Of a DNA stretch of 64,000 nt, positions 17,308 to 25,560 are shown piece by piece. The notes under the pieces were generated by a model. That model ran no database searches. It was not told where the DNA came from and saw only the letters and a program-made list of their open reading frames with translations. Position 1 is the first letter of the stretch. Every line of letters starts with the position of its first letter. The stretch covers positions 186,001 to 250,000 of the forward strand of contig NZ_JAJNMU010000003.1 of the NCBI RefSeq assembly GCF_022458865.1, written 5' to 3'. This stretch comes from Paenibacillus periandrae. GTDB lineage: Bacteria > Bacillota > Bacilli > Paenibacillales > NBRC-103111. A program made the position numbers and the translations under genes.

Positions 17308-17436
17308 TTAGATGAATGTTCTCAAAATAATAACAAGCAGAATGAAGAGAACAAGAATAACACCTGTAGATGTACCCAAGCCATAGCCAGCACAACTACC
17401 ACAACCTACACCACCAAGACCAGCGCCATATCCCAT
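17308..17436 (-). CDS. YjcZ-like tiny membrane peptide, copy 1
   Basis: 42 aa, too short for usual gene calling. The ATG at 17436 follows GGAAGGGGGTTGGAACT. The peptide starts MGYGAGLGG, has the Cys motif CGSCAGYG at 12-19, then a hydrophobic segment of about 14 residues (VILVLFILLVIILR) to the end. This is the layout of the YjcZ / 'tiny TM bacillus' family of sporulation-associated membrane peptides, whose molecular role is not established. A near-duplicate lies at 34459-34581 with the same flanks. CATAACATA at 17467-17475, reading toward the gene, matches a sigma-K-type -10 (CATANNNTA). Confidence 0.85.
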   Translation of the reverse strand: MGYGAGLGGVGCGSCAGYGLGTSTGVILVLFILLVIILRTFI

Positions 17437-17466
17437 AGTTCCAACCCCCTTCCATTTAACCTTCTG

Positions 17467-17475
17467 TATGTTATG
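17467..17475 (-). promoter_or_regulatory. Possible sporulation-type -10 (CATAACATA)
   Basis: CATAACATA on the minus strand fits CATANNNTA and is conserved with the second locus at 34612-34620, although most surrounding bases differ. The -35 is not clear: an AC is present here but not in copy 2. Confidence 0.4.
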
Positions 17476-17555
17476 ATGATTAGAGGCTTGTGGATTGGAC
17501 TTATGGAAAATGTGCGTTTGGTAGGGAGATAATCAATAGATTATGAGGTGAAGCC

Positions 17556-18083
17556 ATGGACATATGGTCTTATCCGTTGGGTATATTTAAACCGGAGGAG
17601 CATCCGACCTCAGAGCATCGTGCCATATGGATGGAGGACATCACTCTAATTCCCAAATCACTTCGATTGACGGTGAAGAGCCTCAATGCCGAGCAGCTGC
17701 TGACACCTTATCGGCCCGGCGGTTGGAATGCCCAACAGGTCGTACATCATTTGGCTGATAACGATATGAATGCTTATATTCGGTTTAAAAGAGCTTTAAC
17801 CGAGGATACCCCTGTTGCAGGCTCTTATCGCGAAGAATTATGGGCTGAATTAAGCGACTATCAAGAAGCACCCATAGAAACTTCATTGCTGCTGCTGGAG
17901 TCGCTTCATCAACGATTTGTAGTATTGCTTCGTTCATTGTCACCTCATCAGTTTCAGCGTACTTTTATAAGTCCGACTCATGGTACTATGACGCTGGATA
18001 TCGCGGCTCAAAGATACGCGTGGCATGGGCGGCATCATATCGCCCAAATCAAATCACTTAAGGAACGTATGGGCTGGATTTAA
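17556..18083 (+). CDS. DinB/YfiT-family metal-dependent protein
   Basis: 175 aa, four-helix-bundle DinB superfamily, closest in layout to YfiT-type putative bacillithiol transferases or metal hydrolases. The motif 'GGWNAQQVVHHLADNDMNAY' carries the first His ligand, and 'YAWHGRHHIAQIKSL' near the C-terminus carries the other two. 'EDITLIPKSLRLTVKSL' at the start is also typical. It follows GAGGTGAAGCC and appears to be a single gene, divergent from the tiny YjcZ-like gene. The substrate is unknown; conjugation of bacillithiol to electrophiles is the usual suggestion for the branch. Confidence 0.82.
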   Translation: MDIWSYPLGIFKPEEHPTSEHRAIWMEDITLIPKSLRLTVKSLNAEQLLTPYRPGGWNAQQVVHHLADNDMNAYIRFKRALTEDTPVAGSYREELWAELSDYQEAPIETSLLLLESLHQRFVVLLRSLSPHQFQRTFISPTHGTMTLDIAAQRYAWHGRHHIAQIKSLKERMGWI

Positions 18084-18398
18084 GCCTTATTGAGATATAT
18101 CGCTGTACTTATTGTCATAAAAAGTCGTATTCTGCTTGGCCGGTTGGTCGTGCGGGTTGCGGCTTTTTTGCGTTTTTTCCGACAAATGGTACGGCATCAA
18201 CCTGAATTATCCAAGTCAGTTACCTGTATGTATCGACAAGTCTCAACTCCGGTAGTAGGATATGGGTATTACAGCATGGAACAAGCAGCGGCACAAAGAG
18301 AAGCGGATACTTAATATGCAAGCCGCCTTGAAGGACGCTAATAGTTAAATGCTCACGATACCAGCGTTCTTTTGAACGCTCTTAGGAGGTTTTGTTAT
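18084..18398. other. Intergenic region with leader hairpin, no confident gene
   Basis: The region holds a weak GC-rich hairpin followed by TTTTTT near 18137-18168 that may end the DinB gene. A 74-codon frame (18090-18314) shows no family resemblance, lacks a good ribosome binding site and spans that possible terminator, so I do not call it. The last part is the leader of the response regulator. Confidence 0.5.
18363..18380 (+). promoter_or_regulatory. Hairpin abutting the response-regulator Shine-Dalgarno
   Basis: AGCGTTC-tttt-GAACGCT lies 3 bases before AGGAGG (18384-18389). It has the same architecture as the iolB leader hairpin with a different stem sequence. Confidence 0.6.
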
Positions 18399-19412
18399 AT
18401 GTTTCAGGTACTGATAGCTGAAGACGAAATATGGATTCGTGATGCGGTTGCAGAAATGGTAGAGCGACTTGCACCTCAATTCAATGTCGCAGGTGAAGTG
18501 GGGAACGGCGATGAGGCCTGGAGCTTTATTCAGGAGCATTGGCCGAGTATCGTAATCACAGATATTATGATGCCGCACAAAAACGGTCTTTGGTTGTGTG
18601 AAAAAATCGATCAGGCTCATCTCCCCATCGTTACGATTGTTGTAAGCGGTTACGACAATTTTCAGTATGCCAAAAAAGTCATGCGTTACGGAGTTACCGA
18701 ATATTTATTGAAGCCGCTTGACGAGGAGGAGCTGCATGGTGCTCTGAAGCGATCGATCCAACGGCTGGAGGGTATGACCGAAATTCATGAAGGTGTACTT
18801 AATATCCAAAAGTTTGTCGAGCATTTGCCGGAAATGAGCCGGCACACCGTGCAATCGGAGCTAAACAATTTGTTAACAGCCATCTTCAAGCTCAAGCTCA
18901 CGACCCCAAGCTATCGCAAGAGCGTATTCGCTATTTTATCGTCCAAATTGAACGAGCTGCTGCAAGCATTTGGCACCCAGCAGACGCATATGTCCTTAGC
19001 AACTGAGGATGAGCAGGCGATTCGTAAGCACTTCACAGATCTCATCCAAGCATGGATACTGATTTATCCCCAATATGCGGATCAAAGCGGTAATGCCTCG
19101 ATTAAACGGGTATGCGAATATATGGATGTTCATTATTTTGAGAATTTTGCTCTGGCGCGTCTGGCTGAAATGTCACATATGAGCATTTCTCATTTTAGTA
19201 TGCTGTTCAAAAAAACGACAGGCCAGACCTGTTTAAACTACTTGAACCTGATTCGGATTCGTAAAGCCAAGGAGCTGCTGCAGGAGCCCGACTTGAAAAT
19301 ATATGAAATCGCCGATATGGTCGGTTATTCCTCGCTGCCCTATTTTAACCGGATTTTCAAACAAATTGTTACGATTACCCCAGTGGAATACAGAAAGAGA
19401 ATGGGCCTATGA
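18399..19412 (+). CDS. YesN-type response regulator with AraC DNA-binding domain
   Basis: 337 aa. Residues 1-120 are a receiver domain with acidic pocket E9/D10-type residues (AEDE), phosphoacceptor D55 in VITDIMMP, and K105 in LLKP. A middle helical linker follows, and residues about 235-337 form the two-HTH AraC domain ('LARLAEMSHMSISHFSMLFKK', 'IYEIADMVGYSSLPYFNRIFKQ'). Start 18399 is set by AGGAGG right after the hairpin; a longer frame would run through that hairpin. The last 4 bases overlap the kinase gene, so the two are coupled. It probably activates the importer operon directly downstream in response to an extracellular sugar. Confidence 0.92.
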   Translation: MFQVLIAEDEIWIRDAVAEMVERLAPQFNVAGEVGNGDEAWSFIQEHWPSIVITDIMMPHKNGLWLCEKIDQAHLPIVTIVVSGYDNFQYAKKVMRYGVTEYLLKPLDEEELHGALKRSIQRLEGMTEIHEGVLNIQKFVEHLPEMSRHTVQSELNNLLTAIFKLKLTTPSYRKSVFAILSSKLNELLQAFGTQQTHMSLATEDEQAIRKHFTDLIQAWILIYPQYADQSGNASIKRVCEYMDVHYFENFALARLAEMSHMSISHFSMLFKKTTGQTCLNYLNLIRIRKAKELLQEPDLKIYEIADMVGYSSLPYFNRIFKQIVTITPVEYRKRMGL

Positions 19413-21208
19413 GAGCCTTCGTGATACTGCGGAAATTTTCGATCAAAATGAAGATGGTGCTCGCCTTTCTCAGTGTCAGTGTATTATCGGTGCTGCTGCT
19501 GGGATTGCTGTCCAATTATTATTACAGCAAGGCGGTTGAAAAAGAATTTTTTAACATATCCAATGAGGCGACAGCACGTTTGAATTACCATCTCGATTAT
19601 TATTACCAGCAGCTTCAGCAGTCCACGCAGTACTTGATTCAGAATGATACGATTCAGGAATGGCTGACCAGCAAAAGCTATACCAATGTCGATAAGCAGA
19701 ACGTGGAGAAGGAGCTGAGGAGATATCTGGCTCTGAATTATTCGGAGATTCAGGGGATGTTTCTTATTTCCAAATCGAATCAGATCGTGTCGATGGCGCA
19801 GTATTTTGGCAAGCTGGATCGTTTTGAAGACGAGCCTTGGTATGGCAGGCCGGTATCCCCGAATATTATTATCCTTCCAACACATACCGCCAAATATGAA
19901 GGAGCTTACGGTCGACCGGTCATGTCCGTACTGCTGCCGATCTATGATAAGGAAACGCTGGAGCTGATCGGGACTTTGGCTGTAGACATCTCTTTGCAGG
20001 AAATAGATCGTGCATTCAAAAGCTCGCAGCTGGCCAAATCGGGCATATTTTTTATTTTGGCAGGGGACGATTCTATTGTGTACCATCCGAATGAGGAATT
20101 GAACGGGCTTCAAAAGAGACAGACTGAGCTTGCAGGCCTGAAGATTCCGGATAAGGGAGAGACCGCGATTCAACGGTTTCGTGGAGACGATTATTTGATT
20201 GGCAGCTCACTTTCACCTGTAACCGGCTGGCGGATCGTATCGTTGGTCCCTTTTGCAGAAGTCGCGGTAGGCTTAAGCTCGGCAAGAATTTCGATGCTGC
20301 TGGTGCTCGCTATTATTACATGCCTCGTCATTCTGGTGGTTCCGTTATTGTCCAATCGTTTTGTCGATCCGATCCTTACCTTAAGAGGCTTGATGAGACA
20401 AGTAGCCAAGGGTGATCTGAGTGTGCAAACGGAATCCATACCCGGCCAGGACGAGCTGCAGCAGCTGTTTCACAGCTTTAATATTATGGTCAAGCGGCTT
20501 GATGAGCTGATTGTAACTAATTCGAATCTGCAGCTGAAGGAAATGCAGGCGCTGCTGAAGCAAAAGGAAACGTTAATCAAGGCGCTGCAAAATCAAATCA
20601 ATCCCCATCTGCTCTACAATACGTTAGGCATCATTACGAGTATGGCCTATCTGGAAAAGGTACCGGTGATCGAGAGAATGGCCCGCAATCTGGCCGATGT
20701 GTACCGCTATACAGCCCAATTCACGGATATGGAAGTGTATCTGGAGGAGGAGCTGGGGCAGCTTCGCAAATATTTGGATATTATTCATGTCCGTTTTCCG
20801 AAGCATTTTCAGAGCCGTTATTTTATTAATGAAAAGTTTATCCGCTGCCGCGTTGTGAAGTTCATTCTTCAGCCTATTGTGGAAAATGCCGTGAAATATG
20901 CGATTGAGCCGAGAGGCGGGGAAGGTGTTGTGATCGTTAGTGCGTACGATGAAGGGCGCGATCTGATCATTGAGGTAGCGGATAACGGTCCTGGAATAGC
21001 GGACGCGGAATTACAAAGGATTACCGAGCAGCTGGAGATGATTTCGACCACCGTTGAGCAAAATTACACGCAGCAGGATTCTCTTGGGTTAGCTAATGTT
21101 CACGCGAGGCTGGTGCTGCAGTATGGCAATAAATATGGCATCAAGCTGAGCTCGTTCCCGGGACGGGGTGCTGTCGTATCGATTCGAATACCGATTCATC
21201 TCGAGTAA
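19409..21208 (+). CDS. YesM-type sensor histidine kinase
   Basis: 599 aa membrane sensor. A first membrane segment at about residues 14-34 and a second at about 295-318 enclose an extracellular dCache-like sensing domain. A HAMP linker follows, then the His_kinase domain with the phosphoacceptor in 'QNQINPHLLYNTLG'. The HATPase_c domain has the N-box in 'QPIVENAVKYAIEP', G1 in 'VADNGPGIAD', and G2 in 'SLGLANVHARL'. It is partner of the preceding response regulator (ATGA overlap). The ligand is presumably the substrate of the neighbouring importer or a polysaccharide fragment. Confidence 0.93.
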   Translation: MRAFVILRKFSIKMKMVLAFLSVSVLSVLLLGLLSNYYYSKAVEKEFFNISNEATARLNYHLDYYYQQLQQSTQYLIQNDTIQEWLTSKSYTNVDKQNVEKELRRYLALNYSEIQGMFLISKSNQIVSMAQYFGKLDRFEDEPWYGRPVSPNIIILPTHTAKYEGAYGRPVMSVLLPIYDKETLELIGTLAVDISLQEIDRAFKSSQLAKSGIFFILAGDDSIVYHPNEELNGLQKRQTELAGLKIPDKGETAIQRFRGDDYLIGSSLSPVTGWRIVSLVPFAEVAVGLSSARISMLLVLAIITCLVILVVPLLSNRFVDPILTLRGLMRQVAKGDLSVQTESIPGQDELQQLFHSFNIMVKRLDELIVTNSNLQLKEMQALLKQKETLIKALQNQINPHLLYNTLGIITSMAYLEKVPVIERMARNLADVYRYTAQFTDMEVYLEEELGQLRKYLDIIHVRFPKHFQSRYFINEKFIRCRVVKFILQPIVENAVKYAIEPRGGEGVVIVSAYDEGRDLIIEVADNGPGIADAELQRITEQLEMISTTVEQNYTQQDSLGLANVHARLVLQYGNKYGIKLSSFPGRGAVVSIRIPIHLE

Positions 21209-21242
21209 GTAAGATTGAATCGGAAATCATAGGATCAGATAA

Positions 21243-21256
21243 TGTATTCGCTTTCA
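21243..21256. promoter_or_regulatory. Candidate CcpA cre site
   Basis: TGTATTCGCTTTCA matches the cre consensus TGWAANCGNTNWCA with one mismatch. It sits in the 101-bp gap between the sensor kinase and the solute-binding protein, 54 bp before that start codon, so catabolite repression of the transporter unit is plausible. Confidence 0.5.
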
Positions 21257-21309
21257 ACATGCAGTATGTTGGTTATGTAAGATTCATATTGCCTGAGGGG
21301 GAACGTAGA

Positions 21310-22839
21310 ATGGTTAAATGGATGAAAATATCCGCTGCAATTACACTGTCTGCCAGCATCGTTACAGGATGCTCGCAAGGTGCACCAAGTGGGAATGCAG
21401 CCGTAGACAAACCCGCAGATAGCAAGCCGGCTAACGCATTTAGTGAGAAAATCAGCATTAACATGATGTCAATCGCCTATGAAGGCGGTGCTTGGTCAGA
21501 CAAACATCCGGTCATTGATGAATTAAATAAAAAGCTGAACATTGATTTAAAAATTCAATGGGTTCCATCCGACAACTATGTTGAAAAACTAGGTGTTATG
21601 GCAGCGTCTAATTCGTTCCCGGACGTATTCAGAATCAACAGCGCTGAGTTTTTGAAATGGCGCGATAAAGGCGTATTTCTCGACATAGCGCCGATCCTCA
21701 AAAACTATCCGAATTTAACGAAGGAAATACCGATGGAAACGTATGCTATCGGTAATCCGAAAGGTAAAATCTATGCGTTGCCCAACTGGACTCCGGAATC
21801 CCGGGAAACCCTATTCATCCGTCAGGACTGGTTAACCAAGCTTAATTTGAAGGCTCCGACAACGACCGATGAGCTGTACGAGGTTGCCAAAGCTTTTGCC
21901 AAAAATGATCCGGACGGTAACGGCAAAGACGATACCATAGGTTACTCCATTGCGATCCAGAATAACAGAAGCTTCAGCCGTGCTGCCGATCCGATCCGGT
22001 TTGCTTTTGGACTTGCTAATGGCTGGAAAGAAGTGAACGGTGCTATTGTTCCATGGCAGGCACAAACGAAGGAATTGAAGGATTTCCTGGGCTTCATGAG
22101 CAGAATGTATAAGGATGGAATTCTCGATAAGGATTTTGCTATCAATAAAGGACAAGACCCGGATTTCAAATTTGAGGCCAATAAGGTTGGATTTACCGAT
22201 GTACCTGCCACCAATATTTATGACACAGGACTTCCGAATTTACAAAAGCTGGTGCCTACCGCTCAGGCCGCTCAGCTAATACCACCGAAGGGTCCTACAG
22301 GTCTTCAAGGGAATACGACCTATGCGACAACCAATAAGGTTGTTATTAATGCCAAGATCGATCAGAAGAAGCAGGAACGAATTATGGCGTTAATGGATTA
22401 TATGGTCACGCCTGAAGGGCATTCACTGATCACCTACGGAGTAGAAGGTATTCACTACAAGAAAACCGGTGAGAAATACGAGGTGCTTCCGGCATTCGAA
22501 TCGGATCGTCCGATGTTGATTAACTTCTGGTTCTTCCATAAGCTGGATCCGCTTAACACGGTTCGGCCATGGGAAGATCAGGAAAAGCCGAAAAAAGTGC
22601 TTGCTCTGTTCGACGTGAACAAGAAGTATGCGGTGATCGACAAAGGAGCAGGGTTATTCTCGGAAACGTCTACCAAATCGGGAGCTACGCTTGACCAGAA
22701 GCTGATGAGCGAGATGGTAGCGATCATTATGGGTGAAAAGCCTGTGGATGCAATTGAAGCAGCCGTAGATGCATGGAAGAAAAATGGCGGAGACAATATT
22801 ATATCTGAAATGAACGAACAGTATAAATTGACGAAATAA
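21310..22839 (+). CDS. Extracellular sugar-binding lipoprotein of an Lpl-type ABC importer
   Basis: 509 aa. The ATG at 21310 follows GAGGGGGAACGTAGA. The signal peptide ends in a lipobox (SIVTGC, lipidated C21), then an Ala/Pro/Ser/Lys linker, then a family-1 solute-binding fold of the LplA type ('YVEKLGVMAASNSFPDVFRI', 'DPDGNGKDDTIGYSIAI' calcium-like loop, 'MLINFWFFHKLDP'). It would capture an oligosaccharide outside the membrane and deliver it to the two permeases downstream. The loop DPDGNGKDD is shared with the second binding protein at 46515. The sugar is unknown. Confidence 0.92.
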   Translation: MVKWMKISAAITLSASIVTGCSQGAPSGNAAVDKPADSKPANAFSEKISINMMSIAYEGGAWSDKHPVIDELNKKLNIDLKIQWVPSDNYVEKLGVMAASNSFPDVFRINSAEFLKWRDKGVFLDIAPILKNYPNLTKEIPMETYAIGNPKGKIYALPNWTPESRETLFIRQDWLTKLNLKAPTTTDELYEVAKAFAKNDPDGNGKDDTIGYSIAIQNNRSFSRAADPIRFAFGLANGWKEVNGAIVPWQAQTKELKDFLGFMSRMYKDGILDKDFAINKGQDPDFKFEANKVGFTDVPATNIYDTGLPNLQKLVPTAQAAQLIPPKGPTGLQGNTTYATTNKVVINAKIDQKKQERIMALMDYMVTPEGHSLITYGVEGIHYKKTGEKYEVLPAFESDRPMLINFWFFHKLDPLNTVRPWEDQEKPKKVLALFDVNKKYAVIDKGAGLFSETSTKSGATLDQKLMSEMVAIIMGEKPVDAIEAAVDAWKKNGGDNIISEMNEQYKLTK

Positions 22840-22904
22840 GCAATGAGCATGCCTGTCCCGAAGAGGATCAAGCTGACATCATGCTAAGGAAAGGACAATG
22901 ATGT

Positions 22905-23864
22905 ATGAAAGCGATAAGTACGGAGAGCAAGCTGGAAGGCACTCTTTCATTGGCTAAGAACAAAAGGAGCTACCGTGCCTGGAAACGGGGGATTCCCCTC
23001 TATCTGATGATTTTCCCGGGATTGTTGTACTTTATCATTTTTAAATACATCCCCATGGGTGGGGTCCTGATTGCATTCCAGTCGTTTGATCCCTTCGAGG
23101 GATTTCTTAACAGTGATTGGGTAGGCCTTGATAACTTTCGCAAGCTATTTGGGGAGCAGGACTTTATGCTGCTGCTCAAAAACACCCTGATTCTGAGTGG
23201 GATGAATTTATTCCTGTTCTTCCCGGCTCCGATTCTGCTCGCTTTATTGCTTAATGAGGTCAGGCAGGCATGGTTTCGCAAAATTGTGCAAACGGTTGTG
23301 TACATCCCGCATTTTTTATCGTGGGTTATCGTCGTCAGTATTACGATTCTGCTGTTCTCGGTGCAGGAGGGCGGTGTCAACAAGCTATTGATGGAATGGG
23401 GCTTCGACCCGATCCAGCTGCTCACAGATCGTGGATATTTCCGTTATGTATATGTATTTCAAAGCATATGGAAAGAGGCTGGATGGAGTGCGGTTATTTT
23501 CTTCGCCGCACTTGCTTCCATCGATCCCACCTTATACGAAGCAGCCGTTGTTGACGGGGCGAGCCGTTGGCGGCAAATGTGGCATATCACGTTACCTGGA
23601 TTAAGAACGACCATCATTATTTTGTTCATCCTGAGGGTCGGCTATTTAATGGATACCGGCTTTGAACATATCTTACTTATGCAAAATCCAACGAACCTGC
23701 AAGTATCGGATGTATTCGATACGTTTGTCTATCGTACCGGTATCGTGCAGGGAGACTTTAGCTATACAACAGCAGTCGGGCTATTCAAATCGGTAATTGG
23801 GCTGTGTCTTATTATTGGTGCTAATCGGATAGCGAAGAAAGTCGGAGAGGAAGGGGTCTATTGA
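22905..23864 (+). CDS. Sugar ABC importer permease (LplB type)
   Basis: 319 aa, six membrane segments. The cytoplasmic EAA loop 'EAAVVDGASRWRQMWHITLPGL' is the docking site for the ATPase. 'FKYIPMGGVLIAFQSFDPFEG' near the N-terminus is typical of LplB-type permeases. It pairs with the next permease, which starts 1 bp after its stop. No ATPase gene is adjacent. Confidence 0.93.
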   Translation: MKAISTESKLEGTLSLAKNKRSYRAWKRGIPLYLMIFPGLLYFIIFKYIPMGGVLIAFQSFDPFEGFLNSDWVGLDNFRKLFGEQDFMLLLKNTLILSGMNLFLFFPAPILLALLLNEVRQAWFRKIVQTVVYIPHFLSWVIVVSITILLFSVQEGGVNKLLMEWGFDPIQLLTDRGYFRYVYVFQSIWKEAGWSAVIFFAALASIDPTLYEAAVVDGASRWRQMWHITLPGLRTTIIILFILRVGYLMDTGFEHILLMQNPTNLQVSDVFDTFVYRTGIVQGDFSYTTAVGLFKSVIGLCLIIGANRIAKKVGEEGVY

Positions 23865-23865
23865 G

Positions 23866-24735
23866 ATGAAAGCACATGATTTCAGAGGTAGGGCTCCTGT
23901 ATACCAAACTGTCGTTTTCTCTTTGCTCGTTCTCGTTGTATTGATAGCTGTAGTTCCATTCCTGTATGTGCTGCTGGCTTCCTTTGCCACGAAGCAGGAA
24001 ATTTTAACACGAGGCTTTTTTCTGATACCGAAGGTTTGGACGACTAACGCTTATGCCTATTTGATGGAAAACCGCAATTTTCTCAAGTCTTTTCAAAATT
24101 CGGTTGTGATCACAGCTGCAGGAACGACCATTAGCATGGTGCTTACAACTTTAATGGCGTACGGATTATCCAAAACCTGGTTGAAGGGACGCAGAATTCT
24201 TAATTTCCTCGTTCTGTTCACGATGCTGTTCAGTGGAGGCATGATCCCGCTGTATCTGCTTGTCAGAGGCTTGGGCTTGCTGGACAGCTATTGGGCTTTA
24301 TTCTTAACTGGAGCGATTGCCCCCTTTAATCTGATTGTAATTCGCAGCTCATTCCAAAATTTTCCAATAGAAATTGAAGAGTCGGCACGAATCGACGGCT
24401 GCTCGGAATTCGGTATGCTGTGGAGAATTGTGATTCCACTCTCGATGCCGGTAATCGCAACCTTTACCTTATTTTATACGGTTGATTATTGGAATTCGTA
24501 CTTCAGCGCCCTCTTATATATTAATCAATCGGACAGGTTGCCGATACAAGTGTTCCTCCGTCAAATGCTGATTCAACCGAGTGAAAATATGGGGGCGTCC
24601 GTGGAAGGCCTGGAATTCAGCCCGGCTGTACGAATGGCTGCGGTTGTGTTCACAGCGGCTCCGCTGCTGGTGGTATATCCTTTCCTGCAAAAGTATTTCA
24701 ACAAAGGAATGCTGCTTGGTTCGGTCAAAGGCTAG
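23866..24735 (+). CDS. Sugar ABC importer permease (YtcP type)
   Basis: 289 aa with six membrane segments. The EAA loop is 'EESARIDGCSEFGMLWRIVIPLSMPV', and the C-terminus 'PFLQKYFNKGMLLGSVKG' is the standard end of the YtcP/LplC family. 'LYVLLASFATKQEILTRGFFLIP' is the characteristic first-loop segment. It forms the heterodimeric channel with the upstream permease. Ribosome binding site is GAGGAAGGGG overlapping the end of the upstream gene. Confidence 0.93.
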   Translation: MKAHDFRGRAPVYQTVVFSLLVLVVLIAVVPFLYVLLASFATKQEILTRGFFLIPKVWTTNAYAYLMENRNFLKSFQNSVVITAAGTTISMVLTTLMAYGLSKTWLKGRRILNFLVLFTMLFSGGMIPLYLLVRGLGLLDSYWALFLTGAIAPFNLIVIRSSFQNFPIEIEESARIDGCSEFGMLWRIVIPLSMPVIATFTLFYTVDYWNSYFSALLYINQSDRLPIQVFLRQMLIQPSENMGASVEGLEFSPAVRMAAVVFTAAPLLVVYPFLQKYFNKGMLLGSVKG

Positions 24736-25062
24736 GAATTTACCTTACATCTGTAAGGATAAATATTCTCCTAATTAATCCGTCTTACAGAGTCCTGATC
24801 ACTATATAAAAGTACGATGAATACCAAAGACGTATTCAGAGTGCCCTAATTACTGCACTCAAAAAAGTACGGTGAATAATAAGCGGAGCGGCCAGGGTGT
24901 TCCGGAGATAGCGGAGCGGTGCCTTTGTTCCCCGCTTATTACCGCTAAATGTTTTATACAATCTGAAAATAGGGGAACAACAGCAATCGAAGGAACACCT
25001 TGACCGCGCAGCGACTCTTATTCACCATACTTTTAATCCCATCCTTAAAGGAGCTAACCATA
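24736..25062. other. Intergenic region holding repeat copy 2
   Basis: It starts with a small hairpin CCTTACA-tc-TGTAAGG (24743-24758) without a T-run, then the repeat element at 24863-25034, then AAAGGAG before the VOC gene. No gene is seen; the start of a longer frame at 25000 lies inside the repeat and is not used. Confidence 0.6.
24863..25034. repeat. Dispersed inverted-repeat element, copy 2 (MITE-like)
   Basis: About 172 bp bounded by AAAAGTACGGTGAAT and ATTCACCATACTTTT, with inner arms GGGTGTTCC and GGAACACC. In reverse orientation it aligns along its length with copy 1 at 10436-10597. No transposase is nearby; the element is noncoding. Confidence 0.8.
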
Positions 25063-25524
25063 ATGGAAAAAAACTTGCTCGGCACGAACGTCATTGCACA
25101 AATCGGAATATTGGTTCATGACATTGAGAAGACCTCACAGGCGTATGCCGACTTTTTTGGAGTCGAAAATCCGGGCTGGGCAATAACCGGAGCAGTAGAT
25201 GTCGCAGAAACGGAATATCGGGGTGAACGTTCGGAAGCGAGAGCCAAGCTGGCATTTTTCAAAATGGGCTCGCTGCAGCTGGAGCTGATTGAACCGGATG
25301 AGCATCCGAGCACTTGGCGTGAATATTTGGATGAGCATGGAGAAGGTCCGCACCATATCGCTTTCAGGATCGAGGGCATGAAGGAGATCGTCACGAAGCT
25401 GGATCGCAATCAAATGCCCCTCGTGCAAAAAGGCGAATACACAGGCGGAAGATATGCCTATATCGATTCGCTGGAGCCGCTTAAAATCATTATTGAGCTG
25501 TTGGAAAACGACAAGAAAAACTAG
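25063..25524 (+). CDS. VOC (glyoxalase-like) family protein 1
   Basis: 153 aa, vicinal-oxygen-chelate fold with two beta-alpha-beta-beta-beta units. Likely metal ligands are the His in 'IAQIGILVHDIEK' region, Glu in 'LQLELIEPDE', His in 'GPHHIAFRI' and Glu in 'IIIELLEND'. The start at 25063 follows AAAGGAGCTAACCATA. It is followed 36 bp later by a second, divergent VOC gene; both end in the same type of segment (KGEYxxGRYxYxD). This may be an epimerase, lyase or dioxygenase acting on a keto-sugar or its acid; the reaction cannot be told. Confidence 0.85.
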   Translation: MEKNLLGTNVIAQIGILVHDIEKTSQAYADFFGVENPGWAITGAVDVAETEYRGERSEARAKLAFFKMGSLQLELIEPDEHPSTWREYLDEHGEGPHHIAFRIEGMKEIVTKLDRNQMPLVQKGEYTGGRYAYIDSLEPLKIIIELLENDKKN

Positions 25525-25560
25525 CCAGTATACATCATTTAAACAGGAGGCTACGGGTAT

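Noticed and set aside
17245..17532. 95-codon plus-strand frame over YjcZ-like locus 1
   Set aside because: It is antisense to the tiny gene and its terminator, with Thr/Asn-rich composition from the reverse of Gly/Val codons and no ribosome binding site.
18090..18314. 74-codon frame after the DinB gene
   Set aside because: No family resemblance, poor start context, and it spans a possible terminator.
25000..25062. Upstream extension of the first VOC gene
   Set aside because: The extra N-terminus is encoded by the dispersed repeat; ATG 25063 has the proper ribosome binding site.
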